A DNA stretch of 64,000 bases from Cryobacterium levicorallinum (GCF_004402405.1 NZ_SOFE01000004.1:62001-126000); one strand, 5' to 3'. Positions 1 through 9,262 are shown, numbered from the stretch's first letter. Program-made: numbers and translations. The notes: generated by a model not told the origin, from the sequence alone.

Positions 1-232
1 CTGGGAGCCGAACAGTACCCAGAGACTGGTCAGCCAGAGAGAGCCGACAGTGCGGGGCGTGCGCAGGTCGCGCAATCCAGACAGCAGGCTGGACAGTATC
101 GTGCCCCCCTCCGCTCAGGGGCAACGCATTTCTTCGTCCATAATGTAGTCCCGCCCGGTTGGTTTGCCCAGCGGCACCGGCGAGGTCGCCGCCCGCCGCC
201 ATTCTGCTGACAAGCGGATGCCCCGGCTGGCC
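1..232. other. Left edge, no gene firmly supported
   Basis: On the minus strand one reading frame stays open from about position 100 to the edge and would read out a hydrophobic stretch (GSLWLTSLWVLFGS). A GGAGGGG purine run (plus-strand 105-112) precedes it, but the only nearby in-frame starts are CTG, ATA or TTG, and another frame is open too. It may be the 5' end of a membrane protein gene that leaves the window. Nothing else is evident here. Confidence 0.2.
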
Positions 233-1120
233 CTACGCGGTCCGCGCCAGCAGGTACGAGTTCAGGGCGTCGGTCACCGGCTGGTCGGCCGGGAACGGCT
301 CACCGTCCAGGGCGACCACTGATACGGCGAGGCGCACGCTGGAGACAAGCCAGGCGGCATCCGCTTGACGAAGTTCATCGAGCGTGACGTCGCGGTATTC
401 GACGGAAGCACCCTGCCCGCTCAGATACTCGAACATGCTCTGCTGCGTGGTTCCGTGCAGAATCGCGCCGCTCGGGGCGGGCGTGACGTATGCACCGTTG
501 CTGCGCAGCACGACGCTCGAGGTCGGGCCTTCCATGACGAAGCCGTCGGTGGTGAGAAAGATGGTGTCGTCGGCGCCGCGGCGGTGGGCCTCGCGAATAG
601 CGGCCATGTTCACCGCGTAGCTGAGGGTTTTGGCGCCCATCAGCAGCCAGGGGGCCTTCTCGGCGACCCCACGCGGGTAGCCGCGGTCGAGGGTCACGAC
701 GCGCACGCCGGTCGCGCGCACGGCACTGAAGTCCGCCGCGGCGACCGCGTGCAGCCAGGCGGTCGGTGCCGGGCCGTGCTCGACACCGCGGCTGAGCACG
801 AACTTGAGCGCGATCTCACCGCGCTGCGGAACGCGCGCGACAGCGTAGGCGATCGCGGCGCGCCACTGCTCGGCATTCGGAACCGGGAGATCGCAGATGA
901 GGGCTGAGTTGCGCAGCCGACTGATGTGCGGCTCAACCTCCTGCGGGTGACCGTCGACGACAGCGAGGGTCTCGAAGATTCCGTCGCCACGCTGCGTGCT
1001 CAGTTCGCCGACCCGCAGGGCCGGGGCGCTGGATTCCATCTCGTGGAACGTGTCGTCGAAATTCTTCTGCAGTGAATCGGCGGGGACGGGGTCGATCAGT
1101 AGCGTGAAGGGCAGTCTCAT
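233..1120 (-). CDS. Class IV aminotransferase, aminodeoxychorismate lyase type
   Basis: Fold-type IV PLP enzyme of the branched-chain aminotransferase/4-amino-4-deoxychorismate lyase superfamily, 295 aa, cytosolic. The Schiff-base lysine is K164 in GAKTLSYAVNMAA, and the phosphate-side motif with E197 reads DGFVMEGPTSS. The early GDGIFETLAV segment (residues 45-54) is the family's N-terminal hallmark. Short length and the Y/N-rich lysine context favour the lyase (PabC, p-aminobenzoate for folate) over branched-chain aminotransferase, but sequence alone does not exclude a D-amino-acid aminotransferase. It has no clear operon partner; the next gene upstream, rskA, ends 130 bp away. Confidence 0.85.
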   Translation of the reverse strand: MRLPFTLLIDPVPADSLQKNFDDTFHEMESSAPALRVGELSTQRGDGIFETLAVVDGHPQEVEPHISRLRNSALICDLPVPNAEQWRAAIAYAVARVPQRGEIALKFVLSRGVEHGPAPTAWLHAVAAADFSAVRATGVRVVTLDRGYPRGVAEKAPWLLMGAKTLSYAVNMAAIREAHRRGADDTIFLTTDGFVMEGPTSSVVLRSNGAYVTPAPSGAILHGTTQQSMFEYLSGQGASVEYRDVTLDELRQADAAWLVSSVRLAVSVVALDGEPFPADQPVTDALNSYLLARTA

Positions 1121-1252
1121 GCCCCGAGCCTACTTCGCGCGCATCAGGGCGCGTGCGGCGCGTCTCCGGCCGCTGCCCGATGAGGGGCCGTGTGGAAGCC
1201 AGAATTAGGACATTCTGCGACCCTTCACCGACGAGCGGCCGCGGCGAGACCG

Positions 1253-2161
1253 CTAACTCTGGAACGCGACGATCGGGGTGCTCGTGGGCTGGTCGGACCC
1301 ACCGTTGGGTTCGACGGTGATCCCGACCTGATCGCCGGCGTGCATGGTGCCGTCGAGCACGCGCCAGGCGGTGCCGTTGCCGGTCGAGTCGAAGGTTCCG
1401 GCCGAGGCCGGGCCGTCACCGTTGATGTACCAGAGTTGATAGTCCTGATCGCTGGGCAGCGCGGGCAGGTCGTCAACGAGCACGGCGGAGATTCCGAGGG
1501 TGTTCGACCAGACCAGCGTCGCTTCCTGCCCCTCGGCCGTGAACGTCGCGGCACGCTGGGAGTCATCGGCCGCGTTGATCTGGGCGAGCCCGGCGGCCTG
1601 CTGCGACTCAAATTGGTAGTTGTTGAGGGTCTGGCCGAACAAGGATCCGCCGACGAACAGGGCTCCCGCCGCAGCAGCGGCCAGCAGATACCGCGCCGGC
1701 CGCTTGAACCAGCGCGCCTCGGCACGCTCGGTCGCCGACGAAAGGTGTGGGCGGGGCGCATCACCGGGTGCGCTGCCGGAGGACGGCGGCGTAGCGGGCG
1801 AGTCCGGAGTCGTCCCGGACGGTGCCGTCCCGGACGCGACCGGGGGAACGACGGGAGTCGTCTCGGAAGCGGAGGCGGCAGCATCCGTTGTGGCGGGGCC
1901 AGCGGCGCGCGGCAGTGGCGCGAGTTGCGGGGTCGACGCGAGCATCGACATGAGGTTGGCCTTGAGCGCGCTCGAGGGCTGGACCGGTGCCACGGCGAGG
2001 CCGAGGGCCACCGCGGTGTCGTTCAACTCGGCCGACTCGATGCGGGCCCGCTCGGATTCGGCCAGGTGCGCTTCGAACGCGGCCGTGTCGTCGGCGTCGA
2101 GGGCGTGCAGGGCGTAGGCGCCGGCGAGGTCGGCCGGGTGCTGCTCGTTGCGGCCGGTCAT
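1253..2161 (-). CDS. rskA: Anti-sigma-K factor, RskA family
   Basis: Single-pass membrane anti-sigma factor of 302 aa. The cytosolic N-terminal helical domain (about 1-80; LAGAYALHALDADD near the start) is the part that binds the sigma factor in this family. A long Pro/Thr/Ser/Ala-rich linker (about 85-140) follows, then one membrane helix (about 157-177) and an extracytoplasmic RskA domain to the C terminus. Its start overlaps the end of the sigma factor gene by 4 nt (ATGA), so the two are translationally coupled. By analogy with mycobacterial RskA, regulated proteolysis would release the sigma factor. The signal sensed is not visible in the sequence. Confidence 0.88.
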   Translation of the reverse strand: MTGRNEQHPADLAGAYALHALDADDTAAFEAHLAESERARIESAELNDTAVALGLAVAPVQPSSALKANLMSMLASTPQLAPLPRAAGPATTDAAASASETTPVVPPVASGTAPSGTTPDSPATPPSSGSAPGDAPRPHLSSATERAEARWFKRPARYLLAAAAAGALFVGGSLFGQTLNNYQFESQQAAGLAQINAADDSQRAATFTAEGQEATLVWSNTLGISAVLVDDLPALPSDQDYQLWYINGDGPASAGTFDSTGNGTAWRVLDGTMHAGDQVGITVEPNGGSDQPTSTPIVAFQS

Positions 2162-2754
2162 GATGCCACGCCCAATTCGTCGCGGAGGCGGATCAGTCCG
2201 TCGCGGAGCCGTGTTTTCACGGTACCCAACGGGATGTGGAGCATGTCGGCGACCTCGCTGTGACTGAACCCGCCGTAATACGCGAGGCTCACTGCCTGAC
2301 GCTGCAACTGAGTCAATCGAGTCATCGCCTTCTCCACCCTCTCATGTTCGATTCGTACTTCAACGGTTTCGGCCACGTGATCGTAGGCAACGGCCAGGTC
2401 ACGGATTCCGATTTTGGTATCGCGGTCACGGCCGGCCTGCGACGACCGAATTCGGTCGACCGCTCGCCGGTGTGCCATGGTGAGGATCCAGGTACTCGCC
2501 CCGCCACGCGTGGGTTCGTACCGCGTGGCCGACTGCCAGATCTCCAGAAAAATCTCCTGGGTCACTTCCTCCGACTGCGCGTGGTCGATGAGCAGACGCT
2601 TGACCAGGCCAAGCACCCGCGGGGCGATCTGGTCATACAGCTCTCCGAAGGCCGATTGGTCGCCGAGCGCTACTCGAGCGAGCAGCTCCTCCTTGGTGGC
2701 AGGGGCTGCCGATGCAAGATCTCCGGCGGAATCAGCTGTCATGAGATCTAGCAT
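2158..2754 (-). CDS. sigK: ECF sigma factor, SigK-like
   Basis: Extracytoplasmic-function sigma factor, 198 aa. Region 2 spans about residues 33-105, including the core-binding helix around EEVTQEIFLEIWQ and the -10-recognition segment TWILTMAHRRAVDRIR. Region 4 (about 140-195) carries the helix-turn-helix with GFSHSEVADMLHIPLGTVKTR. The adjacent RskA-type anti-sigma gene identifies it as the SigK group. An alternative ATG lies at codon 5; neither start has a strong Shine-Dalgarno sequence (only GAGACC upstream). Whether it drives its own transcription cannot be seen from the upstream bases. Confidence 0.9.
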   Translation of the reverse strand: MLDLMTADSAGDLASAAPATKEELLARVALGDQSAFGELYDQIAPRVLGLVKRLLIDHAQSEEVTQEIFLEIWQSATRYEPTRGGASTWILTMAHRRAVDRIRSSQAGRDRDTKIGIRDLAVAYDHVAETVEVRIEHERVEKAMTRLTQLQRQAVSLAYYGGFSHSEVADMLHIPLGTVKTRLRDGLIRLRDELGVAS

Positions 2755-3135
2755 GTCAGGTCTCGTCCCGTTCCATGACTAGGGTTCGGTGCGAAGTCGC
2801 TAATAGATTGGTCAAGACGCGAAATAAGCTTCGAAACGGATGCCGGCGGCCGGTCTCATCGCGCCCACCGCGGGAATGCAGAAGGCCGGGCCGCAGAGCA
2901 CCTCTCGGCGCGAGGCCGCTCGAAGCGGCGAATAATGGAACCCGGGATTACTGCGGCCCGACCAGACTCCAGTGTATTCGAGCCGGGCGGCCGGCGTCGA
3001 ATGTTCGCCGTCGGCGCACAGGGGATTTTCGGGTTGCGGGGTGCGGGCCTCCGGGCCCCCCCCCTACGGAAGCGGGCCCACGATAGATCATGGGCCCACA
3101 TTCCGGCCCGGGCCCGGCAAAAACAAGGGCGGGGA
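2755..3135. other. 381-bp intergenic region holding a GGGCCC repeat
   Basis: Non-coding gap between sigK and the next gene, both on the minus strand. Its first 130 bases probably hold the sigK promoter, but I see no confident -35/-10 pair. The distal part is a GC-rich palindromic repeat described separately. No small gene with a convincing ribosome-binding site was found. Confidence 0.6.
3052..3118. repeat. GGGCCC palindromic intergenic repeat, copy A
   Basis: The core is GGGCCCA (3074-3080), ten bases CGATAGATCA, then TGGGCCC (3091-3097), flanked by further CCGGGCCCC and GGCCCGGGCCCGG blocks. The ten-base spacer is the exact reverse complement of the spacer in the copy near 36.5 kb. It lies between two codirectional genes, downstream of one stop codon and upstream of the next gene. 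Confidence 0.75.
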
Positions 3136-3765
3136 CTACTCCAGGGAGTCGCGGCGCCAGAGGCGCGCGCAGGCCGCGAACTCGGCGGCGGTCGTGGAGA
3201 ACCGCAGTGCTCGGGTCGTCAATTCCGAGGAGCGGTGCGGCTCGGTCAGCTCGAGGTCGTCGGCGATGCTCGTGGCGCCGAGTGCGGTGACCCGGCAATA
3301 CGCCGCGCCGCGATCGAGCGCCACAGCGAAATCTCCCGTGAACAGGCCGCGCAGAATCTCATCGGCGAGCACGATGATCTCGGCCGGACCCGTCGGCACC
3401 GCGGCACCCGCGACGAGCGGATCGATCGTGGCGGCAGCATCCGTTCCCCGCTGGTACAGGTACGCACAGCCCTCAGGGTCCTGCCGAATCAGCATGCGGA
3501 CGAGGTAGATGCGCCAGAGTGCGCCGGGCAGACTACGGGGAGTGGCCCGCGACCACAGCTCGGCGACTGCGTCGATGCCGTTTTCGTCGGTGTAGGCGAC
3601 GAGGCGCTCGACCGTCGCCGGGTCGGGGTTGCTGCGCACCCGGTTGAGCAGGGCCTGCGCGGTCTCGTGCGCGACGCGGCTGATGTTCGCCGGGTCATCG
3701 CCGCCCTGGAATGCCTCGAATTTGTTCCCGGAGAACAGGGTGGGCTTGTGAAAGTTGTCGGCCAC
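3136..3765 (-). CDS. Conserved actinobacterial protein of unknown function
   Basis: 209 aa, no signal peptide or membrane helix, rich in Ala, Leu and Arg. I do not recognise a catalytic motif. The frame extends further upstream, but a GTG at 3765 preceded by GAAGGAGAA at about 7 nt is the better start, and the protein then begins with ADNFHKPTLFSGNKFEAF, a segment that looks conserved. A predominantly helical fold is likely. The gene is followed by the GGGCCC repeat and faces tRNA-Lys across a short gap. No function is proposed. Confidence 0.75.
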   Translation of the reverse strand: MADNFHKPTLFSGNKFEAFQGGDDPANISRVAHETAQALLNRVRSNPDPATVERLVAYTDENGIDAVAELWSRATPRSLPGALWRIYLVRMLIRQDPEGCAYLYQRGTDAAATIDPLVAGAAVPTGPAEIIVLADEILRGLFTGDFAVALDRGAAYCRVTALGATSIADDLELTEPHRSSELTTRALRFSTTAAEFAACARLWRRDSLE

Positions 3766-3860
3766 GGCGGGTTCTCCTTCGGGTTTAGATGGCTGGTTTT
3801 TGCTGCCCTCAACGCTACCCAGAAAAGCTGAGCGCGAATCCACGGTAGATTAGAACCTAC

Positions 3861-3933
3861 GGGCCTCTAGCTCAGTTGGTAGAGCAAAGGACTTTTAATC
3901 CTTGGGTCGTCGGTTCGAGCCCGACGGGGCCCA
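3861..3933 (+). tRNA. tRNA-Lys (anticodon UUU)
   Basis: All four arms fold. The acceptor GGGCCTC pairs with GGGGCCC (one G-U). The anticodon stem AAGGA/TCCTT encloses loop CTTTTAA with anticodon TTT at 3894-3896. The T-stem GTCGG/CCGAC encloses TTCGAGC. The discriminator base is A73, and the following CA does not complete an encoded CCA. Length is 73 nt. Confidence 0.97.
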
Positions 3934-4036
3934 CAATGATCGCGCAGGTGGCGCGGCAAATGCGCACTGAATCCGCTGGATTCGGTGCGCATTTTGTGTT
4001 TCCGCCTCCCGTTTGCCTGCGGTTAGTGGGCCGCTC

Positions 4037-4135
4037 GGTGGCTACTTCAGGAAATCCGCCGCCACGGCACACTCACGCCCGCTGTATTGCTGGCCCAGCC
4101 ACGACTGCGCGACCGGCTGTTCTGAATCAGCCACC
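4037..4135. repeat. 99-bp element with terminal inverted repeats, copy 1
   Basis: It begins GGTGGCTACTTCAGGAAA and ends CTGTTCTGAATCAGCCACC, so the ends are imperfect inverted repeats (GTGGCT.ATTCAG type). A second element of nearly the same length and with closely similar ends lies at 38757-38853, but the interiors differ. Both are intergenic. No open frame is inside. Confidence 0.5.
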
Positions 4136-4178
4136 GCAACCGAGACCGACGTGGTCAGCGGATGCTGCCGGGCGGCTT

Positions 4179-4697
4179 TCAGAGGTCGTAGCGGTGGCGG
4201 ATATGACGGCGATCCGGGCTGGCCTGCCAGAATTCGACCTCGGCGGGGTGCAGCGCGTAGAGCTGCCAGTCGGGATTGGCCCGACCATCGGCTCCTGGCC
4301 GCTCTTCCCAGTCCAAAGCGGATGCCTCGGCCGTCAGCAGCGAAACCGCTCCGACAACGCGCACCTGCCGCCCGAGAGCCGGCCAGTAGAAGTTCATCGC
4401 CGCATGGGGGTTGGCGGCGAGCTCGCGTCCCTTGCGGGAACCGCGCGTGCTCGCGAACTGCCAGGCCCCGCCGTCAACGTTCTTCAGGATGAGCATGCGC
4501 GACGACACGCGGCCATCGGGGGTCGAAGTCGCGAGACTGAAGGCGTGCGGCTGCGGCACGCCCGCGGCGAGCGCGTGATCGAGCCACTGCAGAAACAGGT
4601 CGACCGGGTCGGCCGGTGCGCTGGACGGATCGAAAGCGGGCAGCAGGTCGGGAAAGTCGGGCAGGGCGCGCAGTCTGCGCCGTAAGGAGTCGCTCAC
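4179..4697 (-). CDS. Pyridoxamine 5'-phosphate oxidase family protein (PdxH-like)
   Basis: FMN-dependent split-barrel oxidase family, 172 aa. The N-terminal part has PHAFSLATSTPDGRVSSRMLILK, the flavin-binding strand pair typical of PdxH. The C-terminal segment (WQLYALHPAEVEFWQASP then RRHIRHRYD) matches the PdxH dimerisation/active-site tail. It is shorter than the usual 210-220 aa, so it may be a PhzG-like or compact oxidase rather than the main vitamin B6 salvage enzyme. Gene stands alone between tRNA-Lys and the SGNH-GAF gene. Confidence 0.8.
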   Translation of the reverse strand: MSDSLRRRLRALPDFPDLLPAFDPSSAPADPVDLFLQWLDHALAAGVPQPHAFSLATSTPDGRVSSRMLILKNVDGGAWQFASTRGSRKGRELAANPHAAMNFYWPALGRQVRVVGAVSLLTAEASALDWEERPGADGRANPDWQLYALHPAEVEFWQASPDRRHIRHRYDL

Positions 4698-4804
4698 GCC
4701 GCGAGCTTATCGTCATGGATGCCGACAGCAACAGCGAAGGAACCGACGTCGCCAACACCGGCCAAACTCGTACTCGCCTACCGCATGCGGCCGCTCGCTC
4801 GAGG

Positions 4805-6031
4805 TCAGCCGAAGACCGACGGCACCCGCAGTTCGCGCTGCACCAGCAGCGCGAGCTCGCGCAGCAGCACCTGGTCGACTTCGGCGAGCGCCCGCGGCTG
4901 GGGGTCGAACACGCACAGGGCGCCGACACGCTCCCCCGAGGGTGATTCGATGGGGAACCCGGCATAAAAGCGGATGCGTGGCTCATCCACCACGAGCGGG
5001 CTGCCGCTGAACCTGCCATCCGTTCGCGCGTCCTCGACAACGAGAGCACCGGTCCCCTCAATGGTGCGTGCACAGAAGGAATCGGCGCGCGGAATCTCCG
5101 TGGCGGCGAGCCCGACCCTGGCCTTGTGCCACTGACGGTCGCGATCGATAACACTGATCACCGCTGATTCGGTGCCGAAGAGCCGCTGAGCCAGGACAAC
5201 CAGTTGGTCGAAACGGGCCTCTGGCGGGGTATCGAGAATGGCCAGGCCATCAACGGCCGCCTGCCGGGCGCGTTCCTGGCCGGCTGCATCCGTTTGACGC
5301 GGATCGGGGGGAGGCACGATACCGACACGCGCGGAGTCGAGGCTGTCGGCCAGGGCGTCGGCCAGGAGCACGGCCCAATCGCGGTAGTCGGCGGGGGTGC
5401 GGTGCCGGTCGGTTTCGACCGTCGCTGACGGCGAGAACGGTACGAACGTGGTGCGCGGGGCCCCGGCGGCCAGCCGTGCGGTGACCGCGTTGAGGTCGGT
5501 GGCCGAGCAATCGGCGATGCGCACGAGCGGACGTCGAAAGATCTCGATGCTGTGAACGGGCGGAATCCCAAGCAGAAATATCTGGGTACTGCGTGAGGTC
5601 TCGCGTTCCAGCTCCTGGAGCAGGGCGGTCAACCGCTCGCGCCATTCGGTGACGCTGGTCAGGTCGAGCGCTTCGTTGAGGCCGAGGATGACGACGACCG
5701 CGTCGAAACGGCCGAGCCGGGTGTCCGCAAGCGCCGTCAGCGCATTCTCGGCGGTCATGGTACGGCTGGCCAGGAGGTCGATGTCGACGCCGCGCCCGGT
5801 GCGTACCGAGAGTTCGCGGGCGAGCGAGCCGGGTAGGGCGAGCTGATGACTGAGCACCCCCCAGCCGACCGCGGGACCGCAGCCGAGGATCAGCACGCGG
5901 TCGCTGTCGATACCGGGGGCGTGGGCCTGCGGGGCATCGCTCGGGCGAGGCAGGTGGCGGTCCGCCCGTTCAGCGGATGCCGTCCAAATGCGCATCACCG
6001 GGCGAAGGGCCCACCGGACGAGGTCGTGCAT
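4805..6031 (-). CDS. SGNH-hydrolase-like domain fused to a GAF domain
   Basis: 408 aa, two domains. Residues about 43-232 look like an SGNH/GDSL hydrolase: a first strand [13 protein letters not shown], block III GLNE (117-120) and a C-terminal [13 protein letters not shown] with H210. The block I position that normally reads GDS reads GCG, so the catalytic serine seems absent. Residues about 258-405 form a GAF domain ([44 protein letters not shown]), of the kind seen in light/redox or ligand sensors. No signal peptide. A GAAAGG sequence precedes the ATG at 5 nt. The hydrolase part may have become a binding or regulatory module. Confidence 0.75.
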   Translation of the reverse strand: MHDLVRWALRPVMRIWTASAERADRHLPRPSDAPQAHAPGIDSDRVLILGCGPAVGWGVLSHQLALPGSLARELSVRTGRGVDIDLLASRTMTAENALTALADTRLGRFDAVVVILGLNEALDLTSVTEWRERLTALLQELERETSRSTQIFLLGIPPVHSIEIFRRPLVRIADCSATDLNAVTARLAAGAPRTTFVPFSPSATVETDRHRTPADYRDWAVLLADALADSLDSARVGIVPPPDPRQTDAAGQERARQAAVDGLAILDTPPEARFDQLVVLAQRLFGTESAVISVIDRDRQWHKARVGLAATEIPRADSFCARTIEGTGALVVEDARTDGRFSGSPLVVDEPRIRFYAGFPIESPSGERVGALCVFDPQPRALAEVDQVLLRELALLVQRELRVPSVFG

Positions 6032-6131
6032 GGGCGCCTTTCGGAACAGGACAAAAGATCATTCTGCCCCGAATGGATAAAATCCCATCATCTTGCCCCA
6101 GATTTGCAGCCAATTGGCGGCGAAACCCCCA

Positions 6132-6611
6132 TCAGGGTTTTCTTGGGGTGTCTTCGAGAGAGCGCGCGGCAGTGCCGGCAGCCTCGACCAAGGCTGTTAC
6201 GGCATCCGCTCCCAACCGGTGTTCGATGGTTTGCCCCCACGCGGAGACGATTTCACGAATGCGTGCGAGCCGCTGCCGGCCCCGATCCGACAAATGCACG
6301 GTAATGCGTCTACGGTCGGTCGCGGTTGGCAGGCGGAACGCCGAAGCCGAATCTTCCAGTGAGTCCACCGTTCGACTCAGGCTCGCATTTGCCATGCCGG
6401 ACGTCTCCGCCAGCTCACCCATGGTCGGCGAGTCGAGGCGGTCCAAGGCTTCCAGAATTCGCCACTGATCCATCGTGGTGTTCTCTTCAGACAGGGCAAC
6501 GCTCAGTCCGAGTGTGAGGCGCCGTTCCAGGTCAGCGAGGGCCCAGACGAGCTCGGCCAGGGGTGCCACGATTCCTAGCGCACGCGCCCCGCTCCCCAGC
6601 TGCTCGGCCAT
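6132..6611 (-). CDS. MarR family transcriptional regulator
   Basis: 159 aa winged-helix regulator. The DNA-binding core runs from about 48 to 115 (QWRILEALDRLDSPTMGELAETSGMANASLSRTVDSLE, then the wing TDRRRITVHLSDRGRQ). GGAGGA precedes the ATG. It is divergent from, and only 61 bp away from, the AmiC-like gene, so it probably controls the amide-use genes to its right from this short gap. The ligand is unknown. Confidence 0.9.
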   Translation of the reverse strand: MAEQLGSGARALGIVAPLAELVWALADLERRLTLGLSVALSEENTTMDQWRILEALDRLDSPTMGELAETSGMANASLSRTVDSLEDSASAFRLPTATDRRRITVHLSDRGRQRLARIREIVSAWGQTIEHRLGADAVTALVEAAGTAARSLEDTPRKP

Positions 6612-6672
6612 GGTACTCCTCCATGTTCGCGAAAAATAAGGTCCGGGATTCCCGCTACGTGATAATGGTCAG

Positions 6673-7776
6673 ATGGCGCCCCAGGTCAGAGTAGTGCTCT
6701 CCAGTGAAGTTTTCCTGTGCGGTCCTACGCAGCAGACACTTCGGCTGGGACTGCTCGCGCCGTTGTCGGGCCTGATGGGCGTGGCCGGCCCAGCCATTAT
6801 CAATTGCGCGGTTCTGGCGGCCGAAGAAGCGTGCCGTGCCTCGGGAACGACCATCGACCTCGTCCTGGTCGATGCCGGCAGAGCCCCGGAAGACGTCGCG
6901 CGCGAGGTGGATCTACTGGTGGGTGCCGGGCTCGTCGACGGGCTGGTGGGTACACACACTTCGAATATTCGTGTGGCCGTCGAGGCACGCGTGAACAATC
7001 AGGTGCCCTATGTCTTTACGCCGCCGCACGAGTTTGGGCGAGCGTCGGCCGGATCGGTATTTCTCGGCAGCGACCCGGCCGAGCATCTGCGTCAGCCGAT
7101 TGCGTGGCTCGCCAAACACCGGCGGGTAGAACGATGGGCCCTCATCGGCAATGATTACGTCTGGCCACGTCAGGTACACGCTGCCGCCACTCGCGTCCTG
7201 CGCGATCTGCAGCAGCGCGTCGTCATGGACCGACTCGTGCCGATGGGACACGTCGACGTTGCGGAGCTCGTGGCCGCCGCACAGCGAGCACGGGCCGATG
7301 CAATCTTGGTCTCCCTGGTCGGCCGCGATGGCATCGAATTTCATCGCGGGGTCACCGAGCTGGATGCCAGCACGGCGTTCGTTCGACTGTGTACCGCTCT
7401 GGACGAGAGCTGTCTGGTCGCGGCGGGCGGCGACAGCAGCGGGGAGCTCTACACCGCAATGCCCACATTTCTGCTGCAGGATGATGACCGGCACCGCCGA
7501 TTGCTCGAGTCGTACGTCGCTCGGTTTGGACTGACCGCACCGCTGCCCGGCTCCTACGCCGAAGGATGCTACGACGGCGTGCACCTGCTGGCCGCCATGT
7601 GTGAAAGTGGCTTGCTCACTACAAACACCGCGACCCAGGTGGCCGAGCGGCTTTTTTCAGACGCCAATCGGTCGGATTTTGCCCAGGCGGGAATCGATCT
7701 CAGACGTCGACCCATGAGCATGGCGCGGGCCAGCGGCACCGACCTAGAAGTTGTCAGAACACTGCGCCAGGTGTAG
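6673..7776 (+). CDS. AmiC-like cytoplasmic amide-binding protein (type I periplasmic-binding fold)
   Basis: 367 aa, family of branched-chain amino acid/amide/urea receptors. The fold starts at TLRLGLLAPLSGLMG (about residue 22) and continues with the typical GLVDGLVGTHTSN and SYAEGCYDGVHLLA segments. There is no signal peptide or lipobox, which fits a cytosolic sensor such as Pseudomonas AmiC rather than a transporter component. The neighbours (MarR gene divergent, amine/amide permease and acetamidase downstream) support a role in sensing amides. No AmiR-like antiterminator partner is present next to it. Confidence 0.7.
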   Translation: MAPQVRVVLSSEVFLCGPTQQTLRLGLLAPLSGLMGVAGPAIINCAVLAAEEACRASGTTIDLVLVDAGRAPEDVAREVDLLVGAGLVDGLVGTHTSNIRVAVEARVNNQVPYVFTPPHEFGRASAGSVFLGSDPAEHLRQPIAWLAKHRRVERWALIGNDYVWPRQVHAAATRVLRDLQQRVVMDRLVPMGHVDVAELVAAAQRARADAILVSLVGRDGIEFHRGVTELDASTAFVRLCTALDESCLVAAGGDSSGELYTAMPTFLLQDDDRHRRLLESYVARFGLTAPLPGSYAEGCYDGVHLLAAMCESGLLTTNTATQVAERLFSDANRSDFAQAGIDLRRRPMSMARASGTDLEVVRTLRQV

Positions 7777-7786
7777 CATAAACAAA

Positions 7787-7802
7787 ATTTCCACATGGAA
7801 AT
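7787..7802. promoter_or_regulatory. 16-bp palindrome upstream of the permease gene
   Basis: ATTTCCA-CA-TGGAAAT, perfect 7-bp arms, in the 40-bp gap between the AmiC-like gene and the permease. It could be an operator for the cluster's regulator or a small processing hairpin; the sequence cannot decide. Confidence 0.35.
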
Positions 7803-7816
7803 AATGACGGCTGTCG

Positions 7817-9262
7817 ATGACGATAGGAAAACGCGTGAACAGCTCCACAACCCCGGGCACCTCTGCAAGTACCACGAGTGCGGGTATTGAACAATTTGGT
7901 TACAAGCAAGAGCTGAAGAGAACGCTGACGTTCAGCGATCTGATCATCTACGGCCTCATCTTTATGGTGCCCATCGCACCATTCGCCATCTTCGGCGGCG
8001 TCTTTCACGACTCGGGCGGAATGCCGCCGATCGCGTACATCATCGCCCTGGTTGCAATGATGTTCTCGGCGAATTCCTACTCGCAGATGGCCCAGGCCTT
8101 TCCGATGGCCGGTTCGGTTTACACCTACGCGGGTCGCGGAATCAACCGCCCAACGGGCTTCATCGCCGGCTGGATGATCCTGCTCGACTACATCCTCATT
8201 CCGACCCTGTTGTACTTTGTCGCGGCAATCGCGATGAATGGCATCATCAGCCAGGTTCCCATCTGGCTGTGGCTGATTGCCTTCGTTGCACTGAACACCG
8301 TGATTAACTACCTCGGAATCCACCTGGCCGCGGTTGTCATCCGGGTCATGCTGGTGCTCGAACTCCTCGTGCTGGCGATCTTCCTGGTCGTTGGCATCGT
8401 CGCAGTCTCGCAGGGCAAGGGTCAGGGTTTCAGCTTCGACGCGTTCTACAACGCTGATACCTTCTCCCTCCCGCTGCTGTTTGGCGCAGCATCCATTGCT
8501 GTGTTGTCCTTCCTCGGTTTCGATGGAATCTCCACCCTGGCCGAGGAAAACAGCGGAAGCAGCAAGTCCCTCGGTCGGTCCATGATCGCGGCCCTGTGCC
8601 TGCTGGGCGTCCTGTTCGTCGTGCAGACCTGGGTGGCCTCGATGCTGGTTGAAGACCCCGCAGCGCTCATCGCCAATGGCGACCCGGCCGGGGTGGCATT
8701 CTATGAAGCGGCCGCCGTCGCCGGCGGACCGTTCATGTATATCCTGACCGCTGCTTCGACGGCCATCGCCTGGGGTTTCGCCAATGCGCTCGTTGCCCAG
8801 GCGTCCACCTCTCGCCTGCTGTACGCCATGGCGCGCGATCGCCAGCTGCCGAAATTCCTCGCGAAGGTCAGCGAAAAGCACAGCGTGCCGGTCAACGCGA
8901 CATTTCTGGTGGCCGGGATCTCGCTGGTGCTCGGATTATTCCTGACCCTCCTACCCGACGGCCTCGGCGTGATCGCGGCCCTGGTCAACTTCGGCGCCCT
9001 GACCGCATTCCTGCTGCTGAACGTGTCGGTGGTGTGGTGGTTCATCGTGCGGCAGAAGTCCCGGCGCTGGTTCGTGCACCTGGTCTTCCCTGTACTGGGC
9101 TTCGTGGTTCTCGCCTTTGTGCTCTACAACGCGCGAGTGTCGGCGCAGGTCGTCGGCGTGGCCTGGCTGATCATTGGAATCGTCATCGCCTTCGTGCTGT
9201 ACAAGACCGGCCGGATGAAGGTCAGCACGGCCACGGAGCCTGCGATGGCGGATGCGCGGTAG
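7817..9262 (+). CDS. APC superfamily amino acid/amine permease
   Basis: 481 aa, about twelve membrane helices, in the inner membrane. The first helix follows a polar 45-residue tail (LTFSDLIIYGLIFMVPIAPF) and contains the unwound glycine-rich APC segment around MVPIAPFAIFGGVF. The helix 6 region reads LSFLGFDGISTLAEEN, another family hallmark. The substrate is not evident; the acetamidase/formamidase that follows with overlapping ends suggests import of an amide-bearing compound or amino acid. The protein ends in a short hydrophilic tail. Confidence 0.88.
   Translation: MTIGKRVNSSTTPGTSASTTSAGIEQFGYKQELKRTLTFSDLIIYGLIFMVPIAPFAIFGGVFHDSGGMPPIAYIIALVAMMFSANSYSQMAQAFPMAGSVYTYAGRGINRPTGFIAGWMILLDYILIPTLLYFVAAIAMNGIISQVPIWLWLIAFVALNTVINYLGIHLAAVVIRVMLVLELLVLAIFLVVGIVAVSQGKGQGFSFDAFYNADTFSLPLLFGAASIAVLSFLGFDGISTLAEENSGSSKSLGRSMIAALCLLGVLFVVQTWVASMLVEDPAALIANGDPAGVAFYEAAAVAGGPFMYILTAASTAIAWGFANALVAQASTSRLLYAMARDRQLPKFLAKVSEKHSVPVNATFLVAGISLVLGLFLTLLPDGLGVIAALVNFGALTAFLLLNVSVVWWFIVRQKSRRWFVHLVFPVLGFVVLAFVLYNARVSAQVVGVAWLIIGIVIAFVLYKTGRMKVSTATEPAMADAR

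Noticed and set aside
3876..4085. Open frame across the tRNA beginning MVEQRTFNPWVVGSSPTGPT
   Set aside because: This is the usual false protein obtained by translating a tRNA gene.
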